A stretch of 64,000 nucleotides of DNA, from assembly GCA_049792875.1 (NCBI GenBank), contig JBARBI010000122.1:1-64000 (forward strand), given 5' to 3'. Position numbers and translations under genes: made by a program. Origin of the DNA: Sulfotelmatobacter sp049792875. Lineage in GTDB: Bacteria; Acidobacteriota; Terriglobia; Terriglobales; Acidobacteriaceae. Positions 16,762 to 25,409 of this stretch are shown in pieces (position 1 is the first letter of the stretch; the number at the start of each line of letters is the position of its first letter). Under the pieces are notes generated by a model. It ran no database searches. It had not been told where the DNA came from and saw only the letters and a list, made by a program, of their open reading frames with translations.

Positions 16762-17925
16762 TCACTCGCCGGTTGCACCTGCTGGAACCTCGACCCAACC
16801 TCGGATCCGATGGCTTTGCAGAGCGGCGTTCAAGATCGTGAGTTGCCGGAGTCCATCGACGAACTGCGGGTACTCGGCCGCCCCCCCGGTTGTGCCGATG
16901 GAGGCATAGAACCTTCGGAATACTTGTTTGAACGTGTCGTCATAGCCCTCGCTGTGGCCGCCAGGAAGGTCGGCGTATCCGCGCGCCGCGGGCTTCAGTA
17001 GAGAGGGATCCTTCACGAAGATCTGATTGCTGATATCACGATGACCTGCCCAGAGTTCATCGGGCCGCTCTTGATCCCATGCGACGGAGGATTTCGTGCC
17101 GTAGATCTCGATGCTGAGTCGGTTCTTGCGTCCCGCGGAGACTTGGCTGGCAGTCACAGCGCCACGAGTGCGCGCTCCCATGCGGAAGATGACAGCCCCA
17201 AAGTCTTCGCTATCCACCGGCGTTTCAATGTAGTCCTCCGGCCCCAGCAACTTATGGGCAAAGGTCTCGACGGAATGCTTGGGCCGCTTCCGGGTTGAAT
17301 GGAATGTCTGAAGATCGCAACAGAGCGAGTTCACACGCAGACCGGTGACGTGCTCGGCCATATCAAACCAGTGCGAGCCGATATCGGCCATGCAACGCGA
17401 AGGGCCTCCGGCCTTGGTCTCGACGCGCCAATTCCAATCCGTGTCGTACAGAAGCCAGTCCTGGGAATATGTGCCTTGGACAACGAGAATGTCGCCCAGT
17501 TCTCCGGCTTGGCGCATACTGCGCATCTGCTGCACCATGGGGTAGTAGCGCAAGTTGTGGCAGACGCAATTCCGCAATCCCTGCCGCGTCGCCAGAGATA
17601 CAAGCTCCTCGCCCTCTCCCACGCTCGTGGCCAGAGGTTTTTCGCAGAGCACGTGCTTGCCCGCATTGAGCGCATCCTTGGCCATTGAAAAATGCTGTGC
17701 GTTGGGTGTGCAAATGTGGACCGCATCGATGGCTGGATCGCGCAGGATCTCGCGGTAATCCGTCGTAGTCGTGGGAATGGAAAAGCCCGCGCTCAGTCGT
17801 CGCGCTGCCTCGTCGTTTCTGCCCGCGATTGCCGCCGCTTCGACGGACTCGGTCCGCCGCACCCCTTCCAGATGCACCCGGCCCATAAAGCCCGTGCCGA
17901 AAATCGCGGTTCTGATCGGTCTCAT
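16762..17925 (-). CDS. Gfo/Idh/MocA family NAD(P)-dependent sugar oxidoreductase
   Basis: The product is 387 aa from the ATG at 17925 (the frame extends to 17958). The Rossmann motif GTGFMGRVH (residues 9-17) and the conserved CEKPLA of the family are present, followed by the dimerisation and substrate domain containing MADIGSHWFDMAEHVTG with the His expected at the active site. These enzymes oxidise or epimerise cyclic sugars, sugar acids or inositols. Its 3' end converges on the kinase-TPR gene with 26 bases between. A sugar isomerase-like gene lies 51 bases upstream on the same strand, so the two probably form an operon for one sugar. Confidence 0.85.
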   Translation of the reverse strand: MRPIRTAIFGTGFMGRVHLEGVRRTESVEAAAIAGRNDEAARRLSAGFSIPTTTTDYREILRDPAIDAVHICTPNAQHFSMAKDALNAGKHVLCEKPLATSVGEGEELVSLATRQGLRNCVCHNLRYYPMVQQMRSMRQAGELGDILVVQGTYSQDWLLYDTDWNWRVETKAGGPSRCMADIGSHWFDMAEHVTGLRVNSLCCDLQTFHSTRKRPKHSVETFAHKLLGPEDYIETPVDSEDFGAVIFRMGARTRGAVTASQVSAGRKNRLSIEIYGTKSSVAWDQERPDELWAGHRDISNQIFVKDPSLLKPAARGYADLPGGHSEGYDDTFKQVFRRFYASIGTTGGAAEYPQFVDGLRQLTILNAALQSHRIRGWVEVPAGATGE

Positions 17926-17976
17926 CGTAGTTTCTCTTTCGCTCCTGATCCCCAACATCGGGTCAATCCAGTCAGA

Positions 17977-18936
17977 CTAGGTCCACCAGGCAGCACCCGG
18001 CCGTTCCCGGATCACGATGCCGTTGAGAAAATTGGCCGCCTTGGTCAGGCCCTCTTCCGGCGACAGCAGACTGTCTTCGTGTTCGATGGAAACGACGTAG
18101 TCGTAACCAAACATGCGCAACGTCGAAATCAGCTCGCTCCAGAACTCGGCGCCGTGACCGTAGCCGCAGGTGCGGAAGATCCAGCTGCGATCACGCTCCT
18201 GCGTGTACGGTTTGGTGTCGAGCACGCCAGTACGCGCAAGGTTGCTCGGATAAAGCTGTGTGTCCTTGGCATGGACGTGAAAAATGGCGTCCTGAAGCAC
18301 GCGCACGGCGGCGATGGGATCGATGTTCTGCCAGAAGAGATGACTGGGGTCGTAGTTGCAGCCCACATGGGGGCCGGCGATCGAACGCAGCCGTAGCATG
18401 GTCTCCGGGTTGTAGACCACAAACCCCGGGTGCATTTCGACGGCGATCTTGACTCCGTGGTCGGCAGCAAACTTCGCGTGTTCGATCCAATAAGGCGCGA
18501 CCACTTCATTCCACTGCCAATCCAGCACCTTGAGGTAGTCGGGCGGCCAGGGGCACGTGACCCAGTTGGGAGCGGTTGCATTCGGCGAGTCCCCGGGACA
18601 TCCGGAAAAGTCGACCATCATGGGGACGCCGAGCTTTTCGGCTAGCAGAATGGTTTTGCGGCTCACTTCACGGTCCTGCTTCGCGCGCTCCTGGTCCGGA
18701 TGCAGCGGGTTGCCGTGACAACTCAACGCGCTGATCTTTGTGCCGTGATCGGCCAGAATCTTCTGAAACTCCGCGAGGGCCACCGGGTTTTCCAGCATCG
18801 AGACCTTGCAATGGGCGTCGCCTACATAGTTGCCCGTGGCTAGTTCGACGGTATCAATGTGGAGCGCTGCCAGTTTCTTGAGAACCACCGGAAGTGGCAA
18901 TTGCGACAGCAGGGGAGTAAAGACTCCAACGCGCAT
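17977..18936 (-). CDS. Sugar phosphate isomerase/epimerase-like TIM barrel
   Basis: The product is 319 aa, preceded by AAGGAGAG 9 bases before the ATG. The AP-endonuclease-2/xylose-isomerase TIM-barrel family is shown by ALHIDTVELATGNYVGD, a metal-ligand set including E and H in VAVEMHPGF-like strand (IAVEMHPGFVVYN), the NYDPSHLFW motif, HVHAKDT and the last-strand SIEHED. Members isomerise or epimerise keto-sugars using a divalent metal. It is co-oriented with the Gfo/Idh/MocA gene 51 bases downstream. The exact substrate is unknown. Confidence 0.85.
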   Translation of the reverse strand: MRVGVFTPLLSQLPLPVVLKKLAALHIDTVELATGNYVGDAHCKVSMLENPVALAEFQKILADHGTKISALSCHGNPLHPDQERAKQDREVSRKTILLAEKLGVPMMVDFSGCPGDSPNATAPNWVTCPWPPDYLKVLDWQWNEVVAPYWIEHAKFAADHGVKIAVEMHPGFVVYNPETMLRLRSIAGPHVGCNYDPSHLFWQNIDPIAAVRVLQDAIFHVHAKDTQLYPSNLARTGVLDTKPYTQERDRSWIFRTCGYGHGAEFWSELISTLRMFGYDYVVSIEHEDSLLSPEEGLTKAANFLNGIVIRERPGAAWWT

Positions 18937-19085
18937 AACCCTGTTCTCTCCTTGAATTGAACGGCCCTCATTCTATCGCAGGCGGCTTATGTTACCTTTT
19001 AGGATTCGACGGGACCTGGGACCGCCGCAATCAAGGCTTTCCTGACGGACAGTCTCAGGAAACCAGTTCATTTGAAGGAGATCGC

Positions 19086-19967
19086 TTGCGCCGCCCATCT
19101 CGAATCGCTCTAGTCCTCTTTCTGTTGTTGCCCGTTCTGGTGGCGGCGCAGAATCAGCCGGCCGTGGATCCATCGCTCCCACCTCCACCGCACGAAAGGC
19201 AAGTGCGCCTCAAACACGTTCTGGTGGTCGGCCAGACCAAGGGATTTGAGCACGACTCGGTTTCCGCTGGGATGGTTGCCCTTTACAAGATGGGCCGTGA
19301 CAGCGGCCTCTGGGATGCCACGCTGCGCACCGATGTCGAACTGATTACGAAAAAGGACCTGGGGAGAAACGCAAAGAATCTCAACTATTTCGATGCCCTG
19401 GTCTTTGTCAGCACGACCGGCGAACTGGACCTCGATGACAGCCAGAAGGCAGACATGGTGTCGTTCATCAAAGAGGATGGAAAGGGCTTCGTCGGTGTTC
19501 ATGCGGCCCTCGATACCAATTACAAATGGCCGGAATACGGCGAAATGATTGGAGGATGGTTCGACCAGCACCCTTGGTCCACGTTCAACGCACCGATCGT
19601 CAACGAAGATCCGACGTTCCCCGCGGTCCGTCACCTTCCCAAAGCCTTCATTAAGTATGACGAAATCTATCAGCCCAAGGAATGGTCGCGCGAAAAAGTT
19701 AACGTCCTTCTCAGCCTCGATCCATCGAAGCTAAACTACGCCAACAATCCGCGGATCCACAGAACCGACCATGATTTCGCCGTGGCTTGGGACAAGATGT
19801 ATGGCAAGGGGCGCGTTTTTTATTCAACCCTCGGCCACACTGAAGAAGCCTGGAGCGACCCTGACATCCTCAAAATGTATTTTGAAGCGATCAAGTGGGT
19901 GCTGGGCATGACAGAAGGCAGTACGGCAACTCATCCGCGGCCGCAGACCCCCGCGGATCAGCACTGA
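19086..19967 (+). CDS. Secreted ThuA-domain protein with a TTG start
   Basis: The product is 293 aa. I chose TTG at 19086 because GAAGGAGAT lies 4-5 bases upstream and the translation begins directly with a signal peptide (RIALVLFLLLPVLVAAQNQ); the longest frame (ATG at 18957) has an implausible polar leader. The ThuA-like glutamine-amidotransferase fold covers residues about 40-275: VLVVGQTKGFEHDSV, FDALVFVSTTGELDL, GKGFVGVHAALDTNYKWPEY and YSTLGHTEEAW. ThuA proteins are linked to sugar (trehalose) use and often sit with PQQ dehydrogenases in acidobacteria. It precedes the cytochrome and quinoprotein genes by 7 and about 900 bases. Confidence 0.85.
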   Translation: MRRPSRIALVLFLLLPVLVAAQNQPAVDPSLPPPPHERQVRLKHVLVVGQTKGFEHDSVSAGMVALYKMGRDSGLWDATLRTDVELITKKDLGRNAKNLNYFDALVFVSTTGELDLDDSQKADMVSFIKEDGKGFVGVHAALDTNYKWPEYGEMIGGWFDQHPWSTFNAPIVNEDPTFPAVRHLPKAFIKYDEIYQPKEWSREKVNVLLSLDPSKLNYANNPRIHRTDHDFAVAWDKMYGKGRVFYSTLGHTEEAWSDPDILKMYFEAIKWVLGMTEGSTATHPRPQTPADQH

Positions 19968-19974
19968 GGCAGCG

Positions 19975-20829
19975 ATGAACTCTCTACGCTCAACTCGGCG
20001 GGACTCCGCTCTGCTGGCGGCACTATGGCTCACCAGCCTTGCAACTTCCGCGGCGCAATCGCCCGCCAACAGTAAGCAGTCAGGACACGGGGCCAGGCCA
20101 GACCGCGCGGCCGCATCCAAATCGTACTCTCCAGAACTGGTGCAGCAAGGCAGCGCTCTTTTCCGCCAGGACTGCTCCTTCTGTCATGGTCGCGATGCGG
20201 GTGGCGGAGAGAGCGGGCCGGATCTCACGCGCTCAAAATTGGTGACTGCGGATGTGGCTGGAGACAAGATCGCCTCCGTCGTGCGCAATGGACGGCCCGA
20301 CAAGGGCATGCCCCCCTTTGATCGTTCCGATCAGCAGATAGCCAGTCTGGTGGCCTTCATCCACACTCAACAAAACAATGCGCTCGCGAGCGGCGGCGGC
20401 CGGAGGGGCAGCGGCGGACGCAAAGGCGTGGATGCCTCGGATCTCCAGACTGGAAACGCGGAGGCTGGCCAGCAATACTTCGAAGGTGCAGGCGGATGTG
20501 CAAAATGTCATTCGCCGACCGGCGATCTTGACGGACTCGCATCGCGTTACAGCGGCCTTGAACTCGAGGAGCACATGCTCTATCCCAAGCACGCGAGACC
20601 AAAAGTCTCGGTAACCCTCGCCTCGGGTCAAACGATCAACGGCAGCTTGGGATATCTGGACGAGTTTACCGTTGGACTCATCGATTCCACAGGTTCGTAT
20701 CGATCGTGGCGCATCCGCGACGTGCAGTACAAAGTGGATCCGGCTCTGAATGCGCATGTGGAACTGTTCAGTAGATACACAGATTCCGACGTACACAATC
20801 TGATGGCGTACTTGCAAACGTTGCGCTAG
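19975..20829 (+). CDS. Dihaem c-type cytochrome
   Basis: The product is 284 aa with a signal peptide (residues 8-27). Two haem-binding motifs are present: C67-S-F-C-H71 and C175-A-K-C-H179. A likely Met ligand for the first haem lies in GMPPF (112). A Gly-rich linker (about 139-151) separates the two domains, and the C-terminal domain adds a strand-rich segment (GLELEEHMLYPKHARPKVSV) seen in acidobacterial cytochromes next to quinoproteins. It should accept electrons in the periplasm from the PQQ dehydrogenase encoded next. It begins 7 bases after the ThuA stop, with GAGG before the ATG. Confidence 0.9.
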   Translation: MNSLRSTRRDSALLAALWLTSLATSAAQSPANSKQSGHGARPDRAAASKSYSPELVQQGSALFRQDCSFCHGRDAGGGESGPDLTRSKLVTADVAGDKIASVVRNGRPDKGMPPFDRSDQQIASLVAFIHTQQNNALASGGGRRGSGGRKGVDASDLQTGNAEAGQQYFEGAGGCAKCHSPTGDLDGLASRYSGLELEEHMLYPKHARPKVSVTLASGQTINGSLGYLDEFTVGLIDSTGSYRSWRIRDVQYKVDPALNAHVELFSRYTDSDVHNLMAYLQTLR

Positions 20830-20878
20830 GCGCGGGACTCAGTCTCTGGTTAGAGAAGGCCGGAGGGCCCCAATCAAT

Positions 20879-22429
20879 ATGAATTTTGTGAGGAATGCAT
20901 TTCTTGCTGCCGTGGGTGCACTCATTGCGCTCGCGTCTCCCGGCGCCATGCTTGCTCAGGGGGTGGATGAGCAAATGCTTCTGCGTCCGCCGGCGGATAG
21001 CTGGCCGGGATATCACGGCGACTACTCCGGCCGGCGTCACAGCTCGCTCAAGCAGATCGCGCCTCAAAACGTAGGAAATCTGGCCTTGGCTTGGGCCTTC
21101 CAGACAAACCAGACCGCGCCCATCAAGTCTTCGCCTCTGCTGGTCGATGGCATCCTGTACTTTACTGTTCCGGACAATATCTGGGCTGTGGATGCGCGCT
21201 CCGGGCACCAGATCTGGCACTACAACAAACCCACGAGCCAAGGCGAGCACATTGGGAATCGCGGGGTAGCCATGTACAAGGGATATCTTTTCTTCTCCGC
21301 CCCGGATGCACACCTGGTATCGCTCAACGCCAAAGACGGCACCGTGCGATGGAAAGTAGAGACTGCCGATGTCACCAAGGGCTATTGGACCAGCATGGCG
21401 CCCCTGGTCGTGGGGAACCACGTGCTCGTGGGCGTCTCGGGAGATTTTGATAACTTGAGCGGCTATATCCGGTCGATCGATCCGGAAACCGGCGCAACGC
21501 AGTGGCAATGGGATTCCACTCCTCCGGCTGGCACCCCGAATCAAACCACCGGCGGAATGACGTGGATGACGGGAACGTATGACCCCGATCTCAATCTTCT
21601 GTACTGGGGGACCGGGAACCCGACTCCCGTGCTGAACGGCTCCACCCGTCCGGGCGATGATCTGTACACCTGTTCCATCGTTGCGCTCAATCCGGATACG
21701 GGCAAACTTGTGTGGTCGTTCCAAGTGTCGCCGCACGACACCCACGACTGGGATGCGGTGGAAACTCCCGTTCTGGTTGACGGAGATTTCCACGGTGAAC
21801 CGAAGAAGATGCTCATGCAGACCTCGCGCAACGGCTACTTCTTTGTCCTCGACCGCAGCAATGGGAAGAGTCTTTTGACCGTTCCTTACGGGCCTGTGAA
21901 TTGGGCGCTTGGAGTCGATAGTCAAGGTCGTCCGATCCCAAACCCCGCCAAGGAGCCCGCACCCGATGGACGCCTTATCGCGCCCGACGAGGGTGGCATG
22001 ACCAACTACCGTTCTCCGAGCTTCGACGGCAAGAACGGTTTGTTTATTGTCGACGCCCATCCCAGTTGGAGCCTTTACTTCGCTAAGCCGGCCGATGGAG
22101 TCTACGGTTGGGCCGGCGCCGACTACGGGGTTTGGGGCACGGGTGTAATCGAGGCCATTGACTACCAAACCGGCAAGATCCGTTGGAGCCATGAACTGGG
22201 TTCCGAATCGGGCGCAGGAGTACTGACCACCGACTCCGGGCTCACCTTCACCGGCGACGGTATGGGCAATTTCCTGGCGTTGGATTCAAGCGACGGCAAA
22301 ACGCTTTGGCACGCCGGTTCCGGCTCGCACATCGTGAGCTCTCCGATTACCTACGAACTCGATGGCCGCCAATACTTGCTGACCAGCAGCGGCGGTGTGC
22401 TGTTCGCATGGGCACTCCCGCAACCCTAG
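20879..22429 (+). CDS. PQQ-dependent alcohol/sugar dehydrogenase (quinoprotein)
   Basis: The product is 516 aa with a signal peptide (1-26). The eight-bladed propeller of the methanol/ethanol dehydrogenase family is recognisable from repeated W motifs (SGHQIWHYNK, DGTVRWKVE, GATQWQWD, GKLVWSFQ). The PQQ site is supported by YWGTGNPTPVLNG and the HDTHDWDAVET segment whose Asp is the expected catalytic base region. It oxidises a periplasmic alcohol or aldose and passes electrons to the adjacent cytochrome c. A GGAGGG lies about 10 bases before the start. The protein is shorter than methanol dehydrogenase (about 600 aa), as is common for acidobacterial members. Substrate unknown. Confidence 0.9.
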   Translation: MNFVRNAFLAAVGALIALASPGAMLAQGVDEQMLLRPPADSWPGYHGDYSGRRHSSLKQIAPQNVGNLALAWAFQTNQTAPIKSSPLLVDGILYFTVPDNIWAVDARSGHQIWHYNKPTSQGEHIGNRGVAMYKGYLFFSAPDAHLVSLNAKDGTVRWKVETADVTKGYWTSMAPLVVGNHVLVGVSGDFDNLSGYIRSIDPETGATQWQWDSTPPAGTPNQTTGGMTWMTGTYDPDLNLLYWGTGNPTPVLNGSTRPGDDLYTCSIVALNPDTGKLVWSFQVSPHDTHDWDAVETPVLVDGDFHGEPKKMLMQTSRNGYFFVLDRSNGKSLLTVPYGPVNWALGVDSQGRPIPNPAKEPAPDGRLIAPDEGGMTNYRSPSFDGKNGLFIVDAHPSWSLYFAKPADGVYGWAGADYGVWGTGVIEAIDYQTGKIRWSHELGSESGAGVLTTDSGLTFTGDGMGNFLALDSSDGKTLWHAGSGSHIVSSPITYELDGRQYLLTSSGGVLFAWALPQP

Positions 22430-22795
22430 GGAATCTCAAGAACGAACCGTATTGTGCAGTGCCGGGCGGGGCGAGAACCGGCAGATTCGGTCGCAATTTC
22501 CTTCAACTCGGCGCAGTAGCTCCCCGCGATCGGCACCCATCCGTCTGGTTCAATCTTGCGCCGATAGGTGCTTAGCCTTTTCAATAACAAAACAAAATGC
22601 ACTCGGCGATGGATCTGCTATCGCTGTTTCCGTCCAGCCTGACCTTATTCTTCGAGAACCTCGCCCCCCGGACCCGCTTTCTTTCTAAACATCCGTGCTA
22701 ACCATCGCCGTTGTCGCCAGTCGAATTGCATAGCAGCAGTGGTTGATCCGTGTGCCGGATTCCCCGCTAACCCTCAATCGAACCCGAGGCAGCAG
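22430..22795. other. Intergenic region, nothing recognised
   Basis: About 360 bases between the quinoprotein and the permease pair. No terminator with a T-run, no promoter with a good match and no small gene are evident. Confidence 0.4.
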
Positions 22796-24052
22796 ATGCA
22801 TGCGCTCCTGGACATCTTCGGACAGACCTTGCGCACTCTCTGGGCACACAAGCTGCGCTCCTTCCTCACTATGTTTGGCATCGCGTGGGGGGTAGGGTCG
22901 CTCTTGCTGCTGGCTGGCGTGGGCGAGGGCTTCCGCAACGGTAACCGCCGCCAACTTGAGACCTTCGGCAAGAACATTATTTTCTTCTTCGGGGGGCGCG
23001 CGCCGGCTGTCGAGGGCAGTTTCACCTCCATGAGGTGGTTCAACCTTACTTATGACGACTACGATGCCATCCAGAACGAATCCCAGTTCGCCGTGCATAT
23101 TTCGCCAGTCATCGCGCGCGACGATATCCGCGCCGTCAGCGATTACACGAGCACCAACGGCCAAGTCTCTGGTGTTCCTCCCGTGTTCAGCCTGGTGCGC
23201 ACCATCCCTTTGCAGGTGGGCCGCTGGCTCAATGACGAGGACAATGACCAGCGCCGCCGGGTATGTGTTCTCGGCCGGGAAATGACGCGCAACCTATTCC
23301 CAGGACGTCCTGCGATCGGCAACTCGGTGCTGCTGAACGGAGTTCGTTTCCAGGTGATCGGCATGCTCGCCATGATTGGTAACGAAGAACAGAACTCAAC
23401 CAACATCCGCATCTTCGTACCCTTCAACACGATGCGCGAGCTCTTCCCTCTAAAAGGAGACAACGCGAAAGAAGGCAACGCAATCTCGTTCATCAATTAT
23501 CAGCCCCGAACCTTCGAGGAAAACGAAGCCGCCAAGGACGAGCTTCATCGCATCGTGGCTCGCAACCACGGCGGTTTCGATCCCCAGGCGAAAGACGTTT
23601 GGGAGGAATGGGACACGGTGAAGAATCAGAAAACCATGGGTAAGATCTTCTCCGCGATGGATTGGTTCCTCGGCGGCGTGGGTCTGGTTACGCTGGCCCT
23701 GGGGGCGATCGGGATCATCAACATCATGCTGGTGGCGGTTACCGAGCGCACCCGCGAGATTGGCCTGCGCAAAGCCCTGGGCGCGACCAACCGCAACATC
23801 TTGTTCCAGTTTTTCCTCGAAGGTGCGTGCCTTACGTTGCTGAGCGGAGCGTTCGGAGTGGCTGGTGCGATGCTCGTCATTCACCTCCTCGCGGGAGTGA
23901 ATCTCCCGCAAGGCTTCGATACGCCGCGTATCGTTCCGCTGTCCGCCGTTGGCGCCGTCCTCTCGTTGGCTCTGGCCGGAATTACCGCCGGCCTTTACCC
24001 GGCCCGCAAGGCCGCCATGCTCGAGCCCGTCGAGGCCTTGCGTCAGGAGTAA
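22796..24052 (+). CDS. ABC transporter permease of the MacB/FtsX type (first of a pair)
   Basis: The product is 418 aa from ATG 22796, chosen because the N-terminal MHALLDIFGQTLRTLWAHKL begins the family; the frame opens further upstream at 22739. An N-terminal transmembrane helix (about 22-45, LTMFGIAWGVGSLLLLAGV) is followed by a large periplasmic MacB-PCD domain and three C-terminal helices of the FtsX domain with the hallmark VTERTREIGLRKALGA. Such permeases work with a cytoplasmic ATPase in mechanotransmission or export of lipoproteins, toxins or antibiotics. No ATPase gene is next to this pair. The second permease follows after 3 bases, so they are translationally linked. Confidence 0.9.
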   Translation: MHALLDIFGQTLRTLWAHKLRSFLTMFGIAWGVGSLLLLAGVGEGFRNGNRRQLETFGKNIIFFFGGRAPAVEGSFTSMRWFNLTYDDYDAIQNESQFAVHISPVIARDDIRAVSDYTSTNGQVSGVPPVFSLVRTIPLQVGRWLNDEDNDQRRRVCVLGREMTRNLFPGRPAIGNSVLLNGVRFQVIGMLAMIGNEEQNSTNIRIFVPFNTMRELFPLKGDNAKEGNAISFINYQPRTFEENEAAKDELHRIVARNHGGFDPQAKDVWEEWDTVKNQKTMGKIFSAMDWFLGGVGLVTLALGAIGIINIMLVAVTERTREIGLRKALGATNRNILFQFFLEGACLTLLSGAFGVAGAMLVIHLLAGVNLPQGFDTPRIVPLSAVGAVLSLALAGITAGLYPARKAAMLEPVEALRQE

Positions 24053-24055
24053 CGT

Positions 24056-25306
24056 ATGACTCGCGATCTGCTGAAGGAAGCATTCGGCGCAATGCAGTAC
24101 AACCGCCGCCGCACCGCCTTAACCATGCTCGGCATGGCTTGGGGCATTGCCACCGTTGTGATCCTGCTCGCCTTCGGATCGGGCTTCGAGCGCGCCATTG
24201 GCATCATCTTCAGCTCCTGGGGTACCGACGTGATCGGAGCCTTCCCGGGACGCACCTCACTCCAGGCAGGAGGCGCAAAGGCGGGAAGCGAAGTCCGCCT
24301 CCAGATCGCCGATGTCGATTACATCCGTAACGAAGTACCCATGGTCAAAGGCGTCACGCCCATCTTCGACAGATTTAATGGCGTGACCATCCAGCATGAC
24401 ACTCGCACCTTCACGAATCTGTTCCTCACCGGCGTGTATCCGGTCTACGAGCGTATCCGTGGTTTCTCCATCGGGACGGGACGAGGTCTCAGCGAAGAGG
24501 ATCTGGTGCAGCGTGCCCGCGTGGCCGTCATCGGCGACGAGGCCAGACGTAGGCTCTTCTCCGGCCAGTCGCCGTTGGGCCAATCTATCCGCATCAACGG
24601 CCTCAGCTTCGAAGTGGTCGGAGTCTATCAACGTAAAGTTCAGGACGGCGATAACAACGACAACACCATCATCGTGATCCCATTCAGCAGCATGGGCGAC
24701 CTCTACGACACCAAATACATTTCGGGCATCTTCATGGACTATGAAGGCGAAAACCACCAACAACTGTCTCGTGTCGTCCGCTCCGTTCTTGCCGGACACC
24801 ACAACTTTCGCTCCGACGACCGCCGCGCCGTATTCATCGCCGACTTCAAACAAGACTTCGACGAGTTCACCGTCGTCACCACCGCCCTCAAGATTTTGCT
24901 CGCCTTCATCGGCGCTCTGACCTTGGGTATCGGCGGAATCGGCCTCATGAACATCATGCTGGTCTCGGTCCAGCAGCGCACCCGCGAAATCGGCATCGAA
25001 AAAGCCCTGGGCGCGCACAAAGGCCACATCCTCTTTCAGTTCCTCGCCGAAGCCCTCGCCATCACTTTCGCCGGAGGTTTAGGGGGAATCGCGATCGCTT
25101 ACTTCATTTCCTGGAGCGTCGGCGCTCTGCCGCTGATGAGCGCCTTCGGCGACAACCTTCAGGCTGGGGATATCCACCTCCATATCAATGTGAGCAGCCT
25201 GATTCTGGCATCGATGATTCTCTCTCTGGTCGGCATTATCAGCGGCATGGTCCCGGCGATCCACGCTGCGCGTCTGGACCCGATCGAGAGCCTACGCTAC
25301 GAGTAG
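24056..25306 (+). CDS. ABC transporter permease of the MacB/FtsX type (second of a pair)
   Basis: The product is 416 aa with the same architecture as its neighbour: helix 1 (about 18-40), a MacB-PCD periplasmic domain, and three FtsX helices with VQQRTREIGIEKALGA. The two proteins are clearly homologous but diverged, suggesting a heterodimeric permease. They are 3 bases apart and surely co-transcribed. The required ATPase must be encoded elsewhere. Acidobacterial genomes often carry many such permeases, commonly of unknown substrate. Confidence 0.9.
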   Translation: MTRDLLKEAFGAMQYNRRRTALTMLGMAWGIATVVILLAFGSGFERAIGIIFSSWGTDVIGAFPGRTSLQAGGAKAGSEVRLQIADVDYIRNEVPMVKGVTPIFDRFNGVTIQHDTRTFTNLFLTGVYPVYERIRGFSIGTGRGLSEEDLVQRARVAVIGDEARRRLFSGQSPLGQSIRINGLSFEVVGVYQRKVQDGDNNDNTIIVIPFSSMGDLYDTKYISGIFMDYEGENHQQLSRVVRSVLAGHHNFRSDDRRAVFIADFKQDFDEFTVVTTALKILLAFIGALTLGIGGIGLMNIMLVSVQQRTREIGIEKALGAHKGHILFQFLAEALAITFAGGLGGIAIAYFISWSVGALPLMSAFGDNLQAGDIHLHINVSSLILASMILSLVGIISGMVPAIHAARLDPIESLRYE

Positions 25307-25409
25307 GCGGGTAAGCGACTCTCTGTGTCAGGTCCACCACCTGCCGCTTCGAACCCGGCCCCGGCCGCCGCCGAGGTATATAGTTGAGAAGCTTAAAAAG
25401 TAAAACCTT

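Noticed and set aside
20768..22192. Long antisense reading frame (474 codons) opposite the quinoprotein
   Set aside because: It mirrors the GC-biased third codon positions of the real gene, has no family signal and lacks a ribosome binding site. The same holds for 26599-27933 opposite glgC and 58356-60011 opposite the SDR and manD.
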